Origin: Antedon mediterranea
Taxonomy: Eukaryota > Echinodermata > Crinoidea > Comatulida > Antedonidae
Assembly: GCF_964355755.1 (NCBI RefSeq)
Contig: NC_092673.1
Location: 14,081,001-14,145,000, forward strand
Length of the DNA stretch: 64,000 nt
Reading direction: 5' to 3'
The notes beneath the pieces are model-generated. The model did not search any database. It saw only the letters and a list, made by a program, of their open reading frames with translations, and was not told the origin of the DNA. Below, piece after piece: positions 48,041-58,654 of the stretch. The translations under genes and the position numbers were made by a program. Each line of letters opens with the position of its first letter. The first letter of the stretch is position 1.

Positions 48041-49569
48041 GTCAAATCAATCAAATCAAATCAAATCTTTATTCGTTCCATATAAAATAAATTGTACATG
48101 GAAAAATTGTTTTCCTCGACAGAAAAATATGGTAAAACATTCATAATTACATCATACATAGAACAAATTTACAATTTAAAAACATTAATTAAAACATCCA
48201 TCAACAGTAAACGTATCAGCTCTAGGAGCCCGTAACCGGCCTGACTTGTTCTTAAAAAATCTCATATGTAATGGATGTTTCTTATCTTCTAAAATTTTAC
48301 TTAATTTACTTAGGACCTGTTTTTCATAAAGATATTTTAAATCATTAACCGTACAACCAATTATATTTGATGCTATCTTAGTATATTCTAATACTAGTAC
48401 TGAATAATTTTAAAGTACCACAGCTAACATTAAATTTATTTAGCTTTCTTAGGAAATATAACCTTTGGTGACCTTTCTTAATTATCTCGGCCGTATTTTT
48501 TTCAAAACTAAGTTGATCATCAATATGTGTACAAAAATATTTGGTTTCATGAACACGTTCAATTGTCTGATCATTAACTATCAGATAACTTTTTTCTTTT
48601 TCCTAAAATCCCATATAATTTCTTTAGTTTTATTAAAATTAATCTTAAGGTAATTGTCATTGCACCATGACATTAATTTTACATATTCAGCCTTATACAC
48701 ATGATCGTCAGCATTTTTCAATAGACCAATCAGTACCATGTCATCTGAGTATTTGATTATATGACACATGCTACATGAAGATCGACATTCACTAGTATAT
48801 ATTGTAAATAAACTTGGTGACAGACAACACCCCTGGGGTGCACCAGTGTTGATCCTTGTAATCTCTGAGATAGATTTACCAACTTTAACATACTGTAGCC
48901 GATTTGTAACAATTTGTTGTCTAACAAGGTTATAATAGCATCATCGACCCCTCTATTACATTGATATGCAAATTGGTTATTATCCATAAAATCACTACAT
49001 TCAGACATTAGTTGACTTCTAACAATTTTCTCAAGGATCTTCATTAGAATAGATGTTAATGCCACTGGTCTGAAGTCGTTAACGATTTTAGGGTTACACA
49101 TTTTCGGAACAGGTATAATCTCAGAGACCTTCCATAGATCAGGTACCACCCCCGTGTTCAGTGAACACTGGAAAAGCTGGCTTATTATTGGTGAAAGCTG
49201 AGAGGCACATGATCTAATCAAACGCCCTGATACAACCTCCGGACCCTTTGCTTTACTAACATTTACCCTTTCCATATATTTCTTTCTTTCATCTTTTGTA
49301 AGCGGAGGCTTATTATTATTAAATATTCTAATTTTCTTTTTGGGTAAGATCAACACCCTTTTAACTCATTAACCTTATCCTCAGACCACAATAATCTTTC
49401 TATAATAATAATGTTTCGGAATAAGTTTAATACAATTATGATCAGAATTTCCTATACCTGGTAATTTATAAGCCTTATAGGCTTCACTAATATTCCCAAA
49501 ACACTTATCTAATACATTTTCTTTTCTAGTAGCACATTTAACATACTGTCTATACACATACACATACAT
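48041..49569 (-). pseudogene. 5'-truncated LINE (CR1/L2-like) with endonuclease end, RT and 3' tail
   Basis: Read on the minus strand: the end of an APE endonuclease (NVLDKCFGNISEAYKAYKL, LPGIGNSDHNCIKLIP with the conserved SDH; 49381-49569); then the RT fingers and palm (VNDFRPVALTSILMKILEKI; NQFAYQCNRGVDDAIITLLD; 48757-49356); the active site YSDDMVLIG (48581-48769, the YxDD box); then EIIKKGHQRLYFLRKLNKFN and, near the end, LEDKKHPLHMRFF with SGRLRAPRAD. The last block is a hallmark of CR1-related ORF2 C-termini. The element closes with a short repeated tail, GATTTGATTTGATTTGATTG (48041-48069). Several frame changes inactivate it. Confidence 0.75.
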
Positions 49570-50057
49570 ACATACATTTAATCCATTAATTATCTTTCAT
49601 CCATTATTTTCTTGACATCTGCATATTTACGTTCTTGTACTTTTCTGTTTTTACGTAACATTACCAGGCATCTTTTATTACATATTATTGAATAAACTGA
49701 TCACATTATGTATCGATAGATATTCTCAATTCTCATTCTAGACCTTTTTGACAATATATATGCATTCCCATTTAATCACATTATCGATGATGATGAATTG
49801 AATTGAATTGACTTAGGCTTAATATATCTTGTGTGAAAGAATGTCCCTTGGTCATACAGGTATTTCACTTCGGTTCGCCATTTCTTCTACATTTGGTTTA
49901 TACGAATTAAGACGTAGACGATATATTCCTCGCCCTTGAGTACTGCATTTTTACGTTTTATAATGTTTTCAGCAATTTCAATGCAATTCTCTCTATCATG
50001 GGCTTTAATAGTATATAAAATACGGATAATTTTCGGTGGAAGATGTAAATGTAAATA
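49570..50057. other. Spacer, no gene recognised
   Basis: AT-rich sequence between the LINE and the Ty3 debris, with a short TACATACATACAT repeat near 49563-49577. No motif or element end seen. Confidence 0.35.
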
Positions 50058-50564
50058 ATGGCTACTGTTGATACACACATCACATTGCCGATGAAAGTGG
50101 CATCTTTAATACCACGCATTGACAAAAGATGGGAGAAATGGATCAAGAGGCTAGAAATTTTTCTTTTTATAGCGGATCCGCTAATAAGTGTGAGCGAATG
50201 TTGCAGTTTGCTAGGTATGTCGCGATTCATCCCAGGTTTGCAGAGTTGTCCTATTTTGATCCAAACAAGTTGACAACAGTGCTTGTGGATGCAAGTCCAC
50301 GTGCATCAGGAGCCATGCTTACGCAGGAAGGTAGAGTTATGGCATATAGCAGTAAAACATAGAAAGATGTAGAGATGTTATTTGCAAGTTGAACGCGAAG
50401 CATTAGCGATCGCGTGGGCATGTCATCAATTTAGAATGTATGTATTTGGAAAACATTTCAGTGTTGTTACTGATCATAAGCCACTGTTAGCAATTTTCAA
50501 TCCTCAACAAGAATTGATCAGCAGTTTGGTTTCAAGCATCGCAAAGTTCAAATCTCGAAGGTAA
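50058..50564 (+). pseudogene. Internally deleted Ty3/gypsy remnant: gag start joined to RNase H
   Basis: The first frame starts MATVDTHITLPMKVASLIPR and has RWEKWIKRLEIFL, similar to the start of gag in the full element at 54399 (RWTKWLKRFERAM). After a frame change come YFDPNKLTTVLVDASPRASG (the RNase H start with catalytic Asp), MQVEREALAIAWACHQFRMY (catalytic Glu) and SVVTDHKPLLAIF (TDHKPL). Gag, protease and RT are missing between them, so this is a strongly deleted mag-like copy, with a further frameshift near 50365-50385. Confidence 0.65.
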
Positions 50565-50768
50565 TCGATCATGGTAGGAAGTGTTTTCGAGATATAAGAT
50601 GAAAATTGACTAATTACAACAATACTTACATGATCAATGTCAAGCAGTCCATGAGGGGATTCGGAGATGTTGTGAATATTATGTGCAAGGCAAGTGTAAT
50701 AGAACGCAGTGGTCTATATTTTTACCATTCAATATATAATATAATATATATATAACAGCTAAAGGTCG

Positions 50769-51080
50769 TTGACAGTCTATAAGCCTATTAATCTTGCACA
50801 GCAGGCTAATTATAATAGAAAGGTAGCACGACCGAATCATCCAAGAGATTTGAATTTTGTTATTGACCAAGACTACATTCCTGCTGGTTTTGTTTATGTG
50901 GATGCAACTTTCAAACTGGTTAAGCAACCGTTTATGCAACTATTGGTATCCATGGCTTTGTAATATCTGGTAACTGCAGTACCTCTCATTTTTGTTATGA
51001 TTTCGTCCTGGAGACTGGAAGAATTATGAGCCTTTAGAAGAGTATTTGTTGATTTAATTTTTTTTCTCGTTTTTGTCAAC
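50769..51080 (+). pseudogene. MULE transposase fragment (first catalytic Asp region)
   Basis: The frame has NHPRDLNFVIDQDYIPAG, then VYVDATFKLVKQPFMQLL, then after a frame change VPLIFVMISSWRLEEL. The 'VDATFK....F.QL' block carries the first Asp of the MULE DDE domain, and 'P++FV+MS.RR..+Y' follows it in the family. It lies between two pieces of a Ty3 element in the same orientation and may be a nested insertion. No inverted ends seen. Confidence 0.5.
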
Positions 51081-51426
51081 ATTTGATTTCACATTCTTTT
51101 AATTCATTGTTTCACGCAGCAGCTACTTGACTTGTTCAAGTGTCAAAATACATTATTTACTTTATTGTATCTTGGCAGACCATATTTCGAAAAGTCCAGG
51201 AATGTTTAACAAGCTTATGGAAATGAAAACAGAACAAATGAGGTCTGAAATCAGTTTATTGATATTTAAAATGTTTAATGTGAAAACTTTACCATACCCA
51301 TGAGACTGGTCTTGGAAAGCTGTCGCGGCAGACGCATTCGTAACAGAGTTGTCGACGAGTTTTTGAGATTCCCATTTATATTTCCTTGATCGGATATGAC
51401 ATCAACAGTTATTGTTTGTCTAGGTA

Positions 51427-51600
51427 ACAAGTTATAACCCCCAGTGTAACAGGCAAATGGAGCGGTATAATGGTATCATGTGGAAGACAATTACATTAGC
51501 TTTGGAAACGCGGGGACTATCTACGAAATGTTGGCCAGATATTTTGCATTCATGGCTCTGCTCATGTAATGATACACCACTATGATTTGTAATTTTGTAA
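51427..51600 (+). pseudogene. Ty3/gypsy integrase core fragment
   Basis: One plus frame has TSYNPQCNRQMERYNGIMW and TITLALETRGLSTKCWPDIL, the end of the rve integrase core ('T.YNPQ.NGQ.ERYN..+W' with the catalytic Glu). It then matches 'HS.L' and closes 'CSCNDTP' (compare the usual 'T.TN.TPHE'). Gly is replaced by Arg in the NGQ motif. It is separated from the RNase H piece by 0.9 kb that includes a MULE fragment. To 51860 no further gene is recognised. Confidence 0.6.
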
Positions 51601-51861
51601 CGATCATCCCATCTGGTTCTTTTAACATAGCAATGAATAAAATAAAAGACAAAGCCCTTTAGGGAATAGAAAATTAGACACACAGTACGCATGACAAAAA
51701 AGCTCTGGGTCCTCTGGAATACGACGTATTCTGGAAGTTTATATTTATTATGGGTGCAAATGATCATTTTTGTAAATGTTGTTGCTTAATGTTAAGGTGA
51801 ATGTTAATAAATTTTGAATATTTTTCCAGAGAAATCATATATAGAAGAATTTTACAGTAGT

Positions 51862-52445
51862 TTATAGTATACCTAACAGTACCCACACAGTAAGAAATTT
51901 GATTATTGCTGACAACCTCTCTACCGTAATCTTATCATATGCAGCTTTCACTGCATCAAATGTCTTCAATTTACCATTTACATGGCTCAATACTTTACTG
52001 GCTCCAAGAATCGTATGACTTTTTTGCCTGCTCGAAGCATTGCCAGACCAGGCAAAACAGTTGTGTGTAGGCCATTTTTTTGGCCTACACACGTTTTAAG
52101 AAACTGCACGAAGCATCCTGTGTCTTGCTTTCACCTCTTTTAACATACAGCATTTTGTTGTCAACATCTAATTCTTGTCCGATTTCCAATGTATTGAGTG
52201 TGTTGCCAGTGGCTTAGCCACTTCATTCATCTCGGATGCAATTTGCTGTTGTGTGGAGCGAGAAGGCCCACTTAATGAAGAGCATCTCCTTTTTTTTAAA
52301 CTACTTTTCGTAATTGGAAAGTCTCCTTTCGCCACCTTTTAACCAGTTCACACTTCCGGCGGTACACCTGGAAAAGGTGTTTAGGACAAGTGAAACCCAT
52401 ACCAGCGGTTCGATAAACTTGGTTTAATGTTCTCTTTGCCATATC
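51862..52445 (-). pseudogene. Unrecognised protein-coding relic
   Basis: Minus-strand segments in changing frames: MAKRTLNQVYRTAGMGFTCP with a basic helix after it (from 52442), DVDNKMLYVKRGESKTQD, then 51862-52092 with GASKVLSHVNGKLKTFDAVK and KITVERLSAIIKFLT. The composition is protein-like and continuous in direction, but stops and shifts intervene and I do not recognise the family. Confidence 0.3.
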
Positions 52446-53160
52446 TAAACTCGTCACTTAGGATGAGTTTGATTATCCGCCCGCAACAAAACGTATCTTG
52501 CGCATTCAAGTAACCAATAAATCATTTTATGTAATTGGTTTCCCGTGAACCCCTCGATGCAAGTTGATTATTACTTATGAAAGTTTTATATATTAACATG
52601 TAAAAAAAAAAGGTAAACGTTATTCAATTCATTCAATCTTTTATTTCAGAATCTCTGGTCCATATGTTTATTGTTTTGCTCTTTGAAAATGTTATTGCTT
52701 GTTTGATGATAAAAATTTCAAAAATTATTTTTAGTATGCAAATAATGAATCTATCAAAGTTTACTCGTTCATTCGGTATGTGCTCGGAAGATGACCGTTT
52801 TTGATGAAGAATTCTGGTGGTGAAAGGATAAAACTTTTAGTTCATTAAACGTTTTTTGACTACTAAAGTAATTAAAAGGGTTCCGTAAATTATTTGAGTA
52901 TTCTTTTTTTAAATTCGTGTTAAATAAGTGTTAAATTTTATTTTGAGAATTAGTTTTTCTTATTTTTATTTTATTTTTTTATTTTATTTAATTTTCAGGC
53001 AAACATACATGACAACACAGCGGTGCAGCACCCTGAGGATTGCCATGAGTGCAAAGCACTATCGAGATGGCTCTCCATATACTGCACTAGAACATATAAG
53101 ACAAACATATACACAAGATGCTCTACATAGACAAAGACTTATTATTAAGTCTTTGGGAGT
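52446..53160. other. Mostly non-coding; one acceptor-preceded plus-strand block at the end
   Basis: AT-rich with poly-T. At about 52998 a clear acceptor (TTTAATTTTCAG) opens a plus-strand block to about 53170 that is open in one frame (MTTQRCSTLRIAMSAKHYRD...) and nearly so in another. It has no recognisable motif. Confidence 0.3.
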
Positions 53161-53189
53161 GGAGTTGTAAATTGTCATGAGAAAAAAAC

Positions 53190-53272
53190 CCTGACATATG
53201 ACAGGACTTGAACCCAGGACCCTTAGATTGGTAGCCAAGCATCATAACCACCAAGCCACAGCTCCACTCCTA
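53190..53272 (-). repeat. tRNA-derived sequence (SINE head or tRNA pseudogene)
   Basis: On the minus strand: GGAGCTGTGGCTTGGTGG (A-box-like TGGCTTGGTGG), a 5-bp anticodon-like stem CTTGG/CTAAG with an 8-base loop, and GGGTTCAAGTCC (a good B box). Acceptor arms do not pair and the loop is one base too long, so it is not a working tRNA. It may be the promoter part of a SINE. Confidence 0.55.
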
Positions 53273-53637
53273 AATTCATTAACATTAGTTGACAAGGTGA
53301 TACAATGTTAGAAATTTTATTATTTAATATGTCCATGTTAGCATTTCATCGTTGTCCGTTAACAGATTAAGCTTTCTATTCGATTTATTTACAGCCGTAA
53401 TGGTTACTTCTAAATTGTGTCCATATTCATCAACCTGTATGAAGAAAATGAAAAGGAGAAACGTTTTCTTTGTTCATATTGTAGGTATATTAATTGTGAA
53501 AGAAGGCAGAGCTTTAGTGAATTTCTCAGATCATGTTTTAAGTTCATGTTTACAACTGTGATGTCCAATGATTTTAGTTGTTCATTCCAGAGCACGTTTC
53601 GGATAACACTTAAAAATGAAAAAAACAATCATTTTTG
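53273..53637. other. 3' flank of the unknown two-exon gene end
   Basis: Open frames on both strands (53352-53677) overlap each other and have no known motif. Probably non-coding 3' sequence of the gene that ends at 53638. Confidence 0.35.
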
Positions 53638-54040
53638 TCAATGTTCGATCATTGCTTTGCGTTTTTTACTTTGGTAGAGAATGTTTGGAACGGTGTGCCC
53701 TTGAAAGTTTATAAACTGCCCTTCACCAACAATAAATAACTTTGTACTGCCGTCCATACACAAAATGCGTAGGGCAAGAGGACTTTTGTTTTGAAGCTTT
53801 TCAGCCAGAACCTCATCTAATACGTCTATTTCCTCTACCTGAAATATAAGGAAATGTAAATTGATTTCATTTTCAGTTACACAATTAAGACTCGGAGCGA
53901 AAATCAAACTATACATAAATCAATCAATCACCTACTTCCAACATTGTCATGACGGTCTTGGATCTGGTACCTTTGCCTTTGACAACGGCAACCTTCTTCT
54001 CCAGGATGTCTAGTAGTCTAATCGAATCATCCTCAGCTCC
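53638..54040 (-). CDS. Last two exons of an unidentified gene, cut off by a retrotransposon
   Basis: Exon 54040-53936 (35 codons: GAEDDSIRLLDILEKKVAVV, then a Lys/Arg-rich stretch) ends at a GTAGGT donor. It joins in phase 0 to exon 53838-53638 (after ATATTTCAG), which reads VEEIDVLDEVLAEKLQNKSP, ALRILCMDGSTKLFIVGEGQ, and a basic end KKRKAMIEH with TGA. The second exon looks like a compact beta-rich domain. I do not recognise the family. The first exon is preceded by a weaker acceptor (TTTATTTTGAG). The Ty3 element inserted at 54201 lies about 160 bp upstream, so any 5' exons are on its other side or lost. The two exons show no lesions. Confidence 0.45.
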
Positions 54041-54200
54041 CTCAAAATAAAATAAATTAATAAAAAAATTTAAATTAAAAACAGTTTCAAAACAATTTAA
54101 AAAAATCGTAATTTCGCGGGGGCCTGATAAACTAATAAAAAAATGTATGGACCTTAGAAGTAGACTGGCCTAGCTAGGGGCTCAAATTTGAATTGGTCAT

Positions 54201-54294
54201 TGTAATGTAGTTGCCGCCCTCTAGGTAAGGGTAAGCGTGTGCAACATGGACGATGTGAATAAAGTATAATATAGAAGAGTGATAAAACATTACA
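54201..54294 (+). repeat. 5' LTR of the Ty3 element
   Basis: 94 bp, starting TGTAATGTAG and ending AACATTACA. I see no difference from the 3' LTR. It contains AATAAAGTATAATATAG, which combines a possible poly-A signal and TATA-like sequence. Confidence 0.9.
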
Positions 54295-54398
54295 ATTTGG
54301 CGACGAGGATAAACGTGAATAAATGATAGATAAATTAGATAAATGAGAATCGTAACTATACCGTCTTATATAAGTTAAATATCATTTGAATAACCACC

Positions 54399-55490
54399 AT
54401 GGCTACGGCGAATAGTAATATGCCTAGCCTGCCTGCATTTGATGTGCACGCCGATCTCGCCAGCAGAGCGACGAGGTGGACCAAGTGGCTGAAGCGTTTT
54501 GAGCGAGCCATGGTAGGCTTTGGAATTACAAATGATGCCCGAAAGAGAGCACTGTTGTTATTCTATGGAGGGTTAGAGTTACAAGATGAATTTGACACCC
54601 TGCCAGATCAAGATACTGGTGGTGATGGTGGTACGTACACACAGGCCAAAGAAGCCTTGACAACACATTTAACCCCAAAAGGTAACATTGATTATGAAAC
54701 GATAATTTTTCGGAGAATGAATCAGGAGCCTAGTGAGAAAATAGACCAGTACTGTAGTAGACTGCGTCTACAGGCTGTTAAGTGTAATTTCAATGACATT
54801 ACCAGAGAAATTAAAACACAGATAATTTCAGGATGCAAAGACAGCCGATTTAGAAGGCGTATCCTAGAAAAGGAAAGAACATTGACACAAATTCTTGATT
54901 TAGCACGGTCTGTTGAGTTGTCAGAAAAAAGGGCAACAGAGGTTGAAGGAAATTCATCCCAATCAGCTGTAAATGCGACAACAGAATCTGTGAATGCGAT
55001 GAAGTTTACAAATCGTAGCCGTTCAAAGAAATATAATGGTACAAAGAATCAAAGTCAATATAATAAATCCACTTACAAACAAAAGTCAAAACCAGCAGGA
55101 AAATCATCAACATGTAGAAAATGCGGTTTGGCATACCCACATGAGGCTGAGTGTCCAGCAAAAGGTAAAATTTGTAATTCATGTGGTAAACAAGATCATT
55201 ATGCACGAGTTTGTTTCACGAAAGGCAAACAACAAGTTAGCAGAGTGGAAGAACAGGTGTGCAGTAGTGGTGCAACAGGAGATACAGATTATGCAACAGA
55301 TCCAGAATATGCTTTTGTTCTCCCAGGACCATCAAAAAAGTTACCAACATGTGATATGATAGTCCACTGTAATAACAAGGTACAGATGCAAGCACTTGTA
55401 GACACAGGAGCGTCAGTGAACGTGATGGATAGTGTTTCATTTGATAAGATAGTACCCAAGCCAACAATTGACAAACACAAAACAAAATAA
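54399..55490 (+). CDS. Gag with zinc knuckles, running into aspartic protease (broken end)
   Basis: A 363-codon frame. Residues 27-45 have RWTKWLKRFERAMVGFG and then a capsid-like helical region (LLFYGGLELQDEFDTLP; IDQYCSRLRLQAVKCNF). A basic linker precedes two zinc knuckles at about residues 240-275: CRKCGLAYPHEAEC and CNSCGKQDHYARVC (CX2CX4HX4C). The end carries the protease active site ALVDTGASVNVMD. Gag packages the RNA, and the protease cleaves the polyprotein. The frame stops where an (AAAAT)n-like stretch (about 55482-55512) interrupts the protease; the rest of the protease and pol continue in another frame. Confidence 0.85.
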   Translation: MATANSNMPSLPAFDVHADLASRATRWTKWLKRFERAMVGFGITNDARKRALLLFYGGLELQDEFDTLPDQDTGGDGGTYTQAKEALTTHLTPKGNIDYETIIFRRMNQEPSEKIDQYCSRLRLQAVKCNFNDITREIKTQIISGCKDSRFRRRILEKERTLTQILDLARSVELSEKRATEVEGNSSQSAVNATTESVNAMKFTNRSRSKKYNGTKNQSQYNKSTYKQKSKPAGKSSTCRKCGLAYPHEAECPAKGKICNSCGKQDHYARVCFTKGKQQVSRVEEQVCSSGATGDTDYATDPEYAFVLPGPSKKLPTCDMIVHCNNKVQMQALVDTGASVNVMDSVSFDKIVPKPTIDKHKTK

Positions 55491-55512
55491 AATAAAAATA
55501 AAATAAAATATC

Positions 55513-56451
55513 CATTGAATCCACACAGAAGTGTATAGAGACTGAGTTTTATATAGTACATGGTAATACAGGAAATTTGTTATTGGTAAAATCAAAGATG
55601 TAGAGATCAAGTTACACATCGACACAACAGTACCAACAAAGGAACAAAAACACAGGAGAATACCATTTCATGTTCGTGCTGATGTTGATCGAGAGCTGAA
55701 GCGATTATCAGAACTTGACATCATAGAGAAAATTGAAGGACCAACACCGTGGGTCAGTCCAATCGTTGTAGTACCGAAGAAAAATGGAGTTCGTTTATGC
55801 GTTGATATGCGTGAAGCGAACCAAGCTATCAAGAGAGAAAAACACCCAATACCAACGTTAGATGAAATTGTATCTGATTTGAATGGTGCATCAGTGTTTA
55901 GCACATTAGATTTGTCATCGGGATATCATCAATTTTCACTCCATCCTGAAAGCAGATATATTACAACGTTTAGCACACACGTCGGTTTGTTTCGTTACAA
56001 ACGGTTGATGTTTGGCGTGAATTCTGCCCCTGAATTATTTGCAGCTGCAGTAAGAAATTTATTGAGCGGGTTAAATGGATGCAGAAACATATCTGATGAC
56101 ATAATTATTTTTGGAAGGACAAAACAAGAACATGACATAAACCTTAAAGCAGTTCTTGAAAGATTGAAGCAATGTGGAGCAACTTTAAATAAAGAGAAAT
56201 GTTGTTTTGCTCAACCAAAGGTTAAGTTTTACGGACATACATTCAGTAGTGACGGATTAGCTGCTGATACACAGAAGATAGAAAGTCTCAAGAATGCTCC
56301 ACGACCACAGTTGGCAAGTGAAGTAAAGTCCTTGTTAGGTATGGCTCAGTACTTGTCACGGTTCATCTACAATTACGCTTCGATTACAACACCATTGCGA
56401 GAGCTTACTCATCAAAATAGCCAATGGAAATGGACAGGTGTTGAAGAATAA
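55513..56451 (+). pseudogene. Ty3 reverse transcriptase domain
   Basis: Frame 1 holds the RT: PTPWVSPIVVVPKKNGVRLC, VDMREANQAIKREKHPIP, VFSTLDLSSGYHQFSLHP, then YKRLMFGVNSAPELFAAAV and the active site ISDDIIIFG (the FxDD box, here S before DD). It ends with KSLLGMAQYLSRFIYNYAS. An in-frame TAA at 56449-56451 separates RT from the RNase H part (SFKDLKKAL follows directly). The first part (55513-55620) lies in changing frames after the AAAAT insertion. Confidence 0.85.
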
Positions 56452-57807
56452 TCATTTAAAGATCTAAAGAAAGCTTTAATTAGTTCTGATGTAATAACTT
56501 ACTTTGACATTAACAAGAGAACAAATATTCTAGTAGATGCAAGCCCTGTAGGCCTGTCAGCTATTATGTGCCAAGATAGTAAAGTGATAGGATATGGAAG
56601 CAGAGCATTATCCGATGTTGAAACGAGATACTCACAAACCGAGAGGGAAATGCTAGCTGTTGTATACGGTGCTGAACATTTTCATTTGTACGTATATGGT
56701 GCAAAGTTCAAGATAACAACGGATCACAAGCCATTACTAGGAATCTTCAAAAGTCAAAAACAGATGTCCGCAAGGATTGAGAGATGGCGATTGCGACTAA
56801 TGCCATATGATTGTGAAGTGATCTATAGACCAGGTATTGACAACCCTGCAGATTACTTGAGCAGACATCCTACTTCAACAGATACACAGACAGAAGTTAG
56901 TCAAGATGTTAATATGATAGGAAGTTATGTAAACTATGTTGTACAGAACAGTGTTCCAAAGGCAATGACCAAACAAGAAATTGAAATAGAGAGTGATCGT
57001 GACGAAACATTCAAGAAATTGAGGAAAGCTGTTGAAAGTGGAAAGGATAAAGATTGGAAACATCCTTTGTTGGAACCATTTAAAAATGTGAAAGATGAAA
57101 TAGCAGTAGTAGATAAAATCATATTACGAAGACATCAGATAGTTTTACCAGAGACATTGAGAGGAAAAGCTGTAGAATTGGCTCATGTAGGACACCAAGG
57201 GATCGTAAAGACTAAAGCATTGATACGTGAAAAAGTGTGGTTCCCTGGAATAGATAAAATGGTAGAACGACAGGTTAGAAAATGCCTAGCATGTCAAGCG
57301 ACTGTATCTACGAATGCAGAGAAACCAGAACCATTGAAGATGACAGAATTACCAACATTACCATGGACTGAAGTGGCAGTTGATTTTAAAGGACCAATGC
57401 CAAATGGAAAATATTTGCTTGTTGTATATGATATGTATAGCAGATTTCCAGAAGTCGAGATAGTTCAGTCGACATCAGCGAAAGCAACTATTCCGAAATT
57501 AGATGCGATATTCGCAAGACATGGCATACCTAATATAGTATTGTCAGATAATGGACCTCCATTTAACAGTCATGAGTTCGAGCAATTTGCAACATACCAA
57601 GGGTTTAAACATCGAAGAACGACTCCATTATGGCCGAGAGCAAATGGGGAAGTTGAAAGATTCAACTTCCCCAAGTTCTTCAAACTGCAAGTGTTGAGGG
57701 AAGAAATCCGCATCAAGCGTTATATGAATTCCTCAGGCAGTATCGAGCAACCCCACATTCAACCACAGGGAAAAGTCCAGCTGAACTATTATATGGAAGA
57801 AAAATAA
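56452..57807 (+). pseudogene. Ty3 RNase H and integrase
   Basis: Same frame as the RT. RNase H: ILVDASPVGLSAIMCQDS, YSQTEREMLAVVYGAEHF and TTDHKPLLGIF. Integrase: an HHCC zinc finger (AHVGHQGIVKTK ... CLACQ), then VAVDFKGPMPNGKYLLVVYD (first Asp), VLSDNGPPFNSHEF (second Asp), and RANGEVERFN (Glu). Right after ERFN the reading frame is lost (a shift near 57663), so the frame ends at 57807 with unrelated residues. Confidence 0.85.
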
Positions 57808-58243
57808 AAATATGTTTTCCATCACTGACTAAAGTAGACGAGAAGAATGATGTAGAAGTTGCAAACAAAGATAAAGAACAGAAGAAGAAAATGAAAGATA
57901 GCGGAGATATGTATTTGCATACAAAAGAAAGCGATTTGAAAGTTGGAGACAAAGTGCTTGTAAAGCAACAAAAGAAGAATATGTTAACAACCCCGTTTGA
58001 CCCAGATCCGTATATTGTAAGTTGGAGAAAAGGAAATGCTATAATTGCAGATAGGAATGGTATAAAAATTAGAAGGAACATTTCTCATTTCAAGAAAATA
58101 AACATTTTTAATGATTATGAGTCAGACGTCGATGATGATGTAGTAGAAAGACCCCAAGATGTAAATGATCAACAAGAACCAAGACGACCGCAAAGGAATC
58201 GACGAATGCCCGCAAGATATAATGATTTTGTGTTGGACCAATA
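57808..58243 (+). pseudogene. Ty3 integrase C-terminal part (out of frame)
   Basis: The frame at 57891-58243 gives SDLKVGDKVLVKQQKKNML, PDPYIVSWRKGNAIIADRN and IKIRRNISHFKKI, the usual SH3-like end of Ty3 integrases ('+..GD.VL++.......P.++P.Y.V.....+......G....RN.S.+K'), followed by a proline/arginine-rich tail with RNRRMPARYNDFVLDQ. It is displaced from the upstream integrase frame. Confidence 0.8.
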
Positions 58244-58543
58244 AGTTTGAAAATAATAGAAACAAAGGATATGAACATTGTTGAGTTGATTCACATTTTG
58301 ATGAACATTTAAATTTGATTTTGAGCAAAGTTATTGATTTCGAATTATTGGATAAGAACATTGATTATATTTGTGACAAGAGACATTGATAAAAAAAATA
58401 TATACACTAATATGAAGCATAACAATCAGAGTATTAATAATTAAATAAGCTAGTCAATATGATAAAAGTTAATAGTTAAAATGTTAGTTAATATTCAGTG
58501 TTGTATTTGATAGTTGTAGAACTTATCTAAAGTAAGGAGGGAA

Positions 58544-58637
58544 TGTAATGTAGTTGCCGCCCTCTAGGTAAGGGTAAGCGTGTGCAACATGGACGATGTG
58601 AATAAAGTATAATATAGAAGAGTGATAAAACATTACA
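58544..58637 (+). repeat. 3' LTR of the Ty3 element
   Basis: Same 94 bases as the 5' copy, preceded by the purine tract AAGTAAGGAGGGAA and followed by the GTCAT target duplication. Confidence 0.9.
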
Positions 58638-58654
58638 GTCATATGACCCATTTA

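Larger units (their letters stand above)
54196..58642 (+). mobile_element. Ty3/gypsy (mag/SURL-like) LTR retrotransposon, full structure, coding lesions
   Basis: Identical 94-bp LTRs (54201-54294 and 58544-58637; TGTAAT...ATTACA) are flanked by the 5-bp target duplication GTCAT (54196-54200, 58638-58642). A primer-site-like TTTGGCGACGAGGAT follows the 5' LTR, and a purine tract AAGTAAGGAGGGAA precedes the 3' LTR. Order inside is gag, protease, RT, RNase H, integrase, as in Ty3 elements. Very short LTRs and the gag type fit the mag clade. Coding lesions: an AAAAT-repeat stretch in the protease region, a stop between RT and RNase H, and a frameshift in integrase. Confidence 0.9.

Noticed and set aside
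53190-53272. Functional tRNA on the minus strand
   Set aside because: Good B box, but the anticodon loop has eight bases and the acceptor arms do not pair.
55006-55561. Minus-strand open frames within the Ty3 gag/protease
   Set aside because: They are shadows of the plus-strand coding sequence and have no motif.
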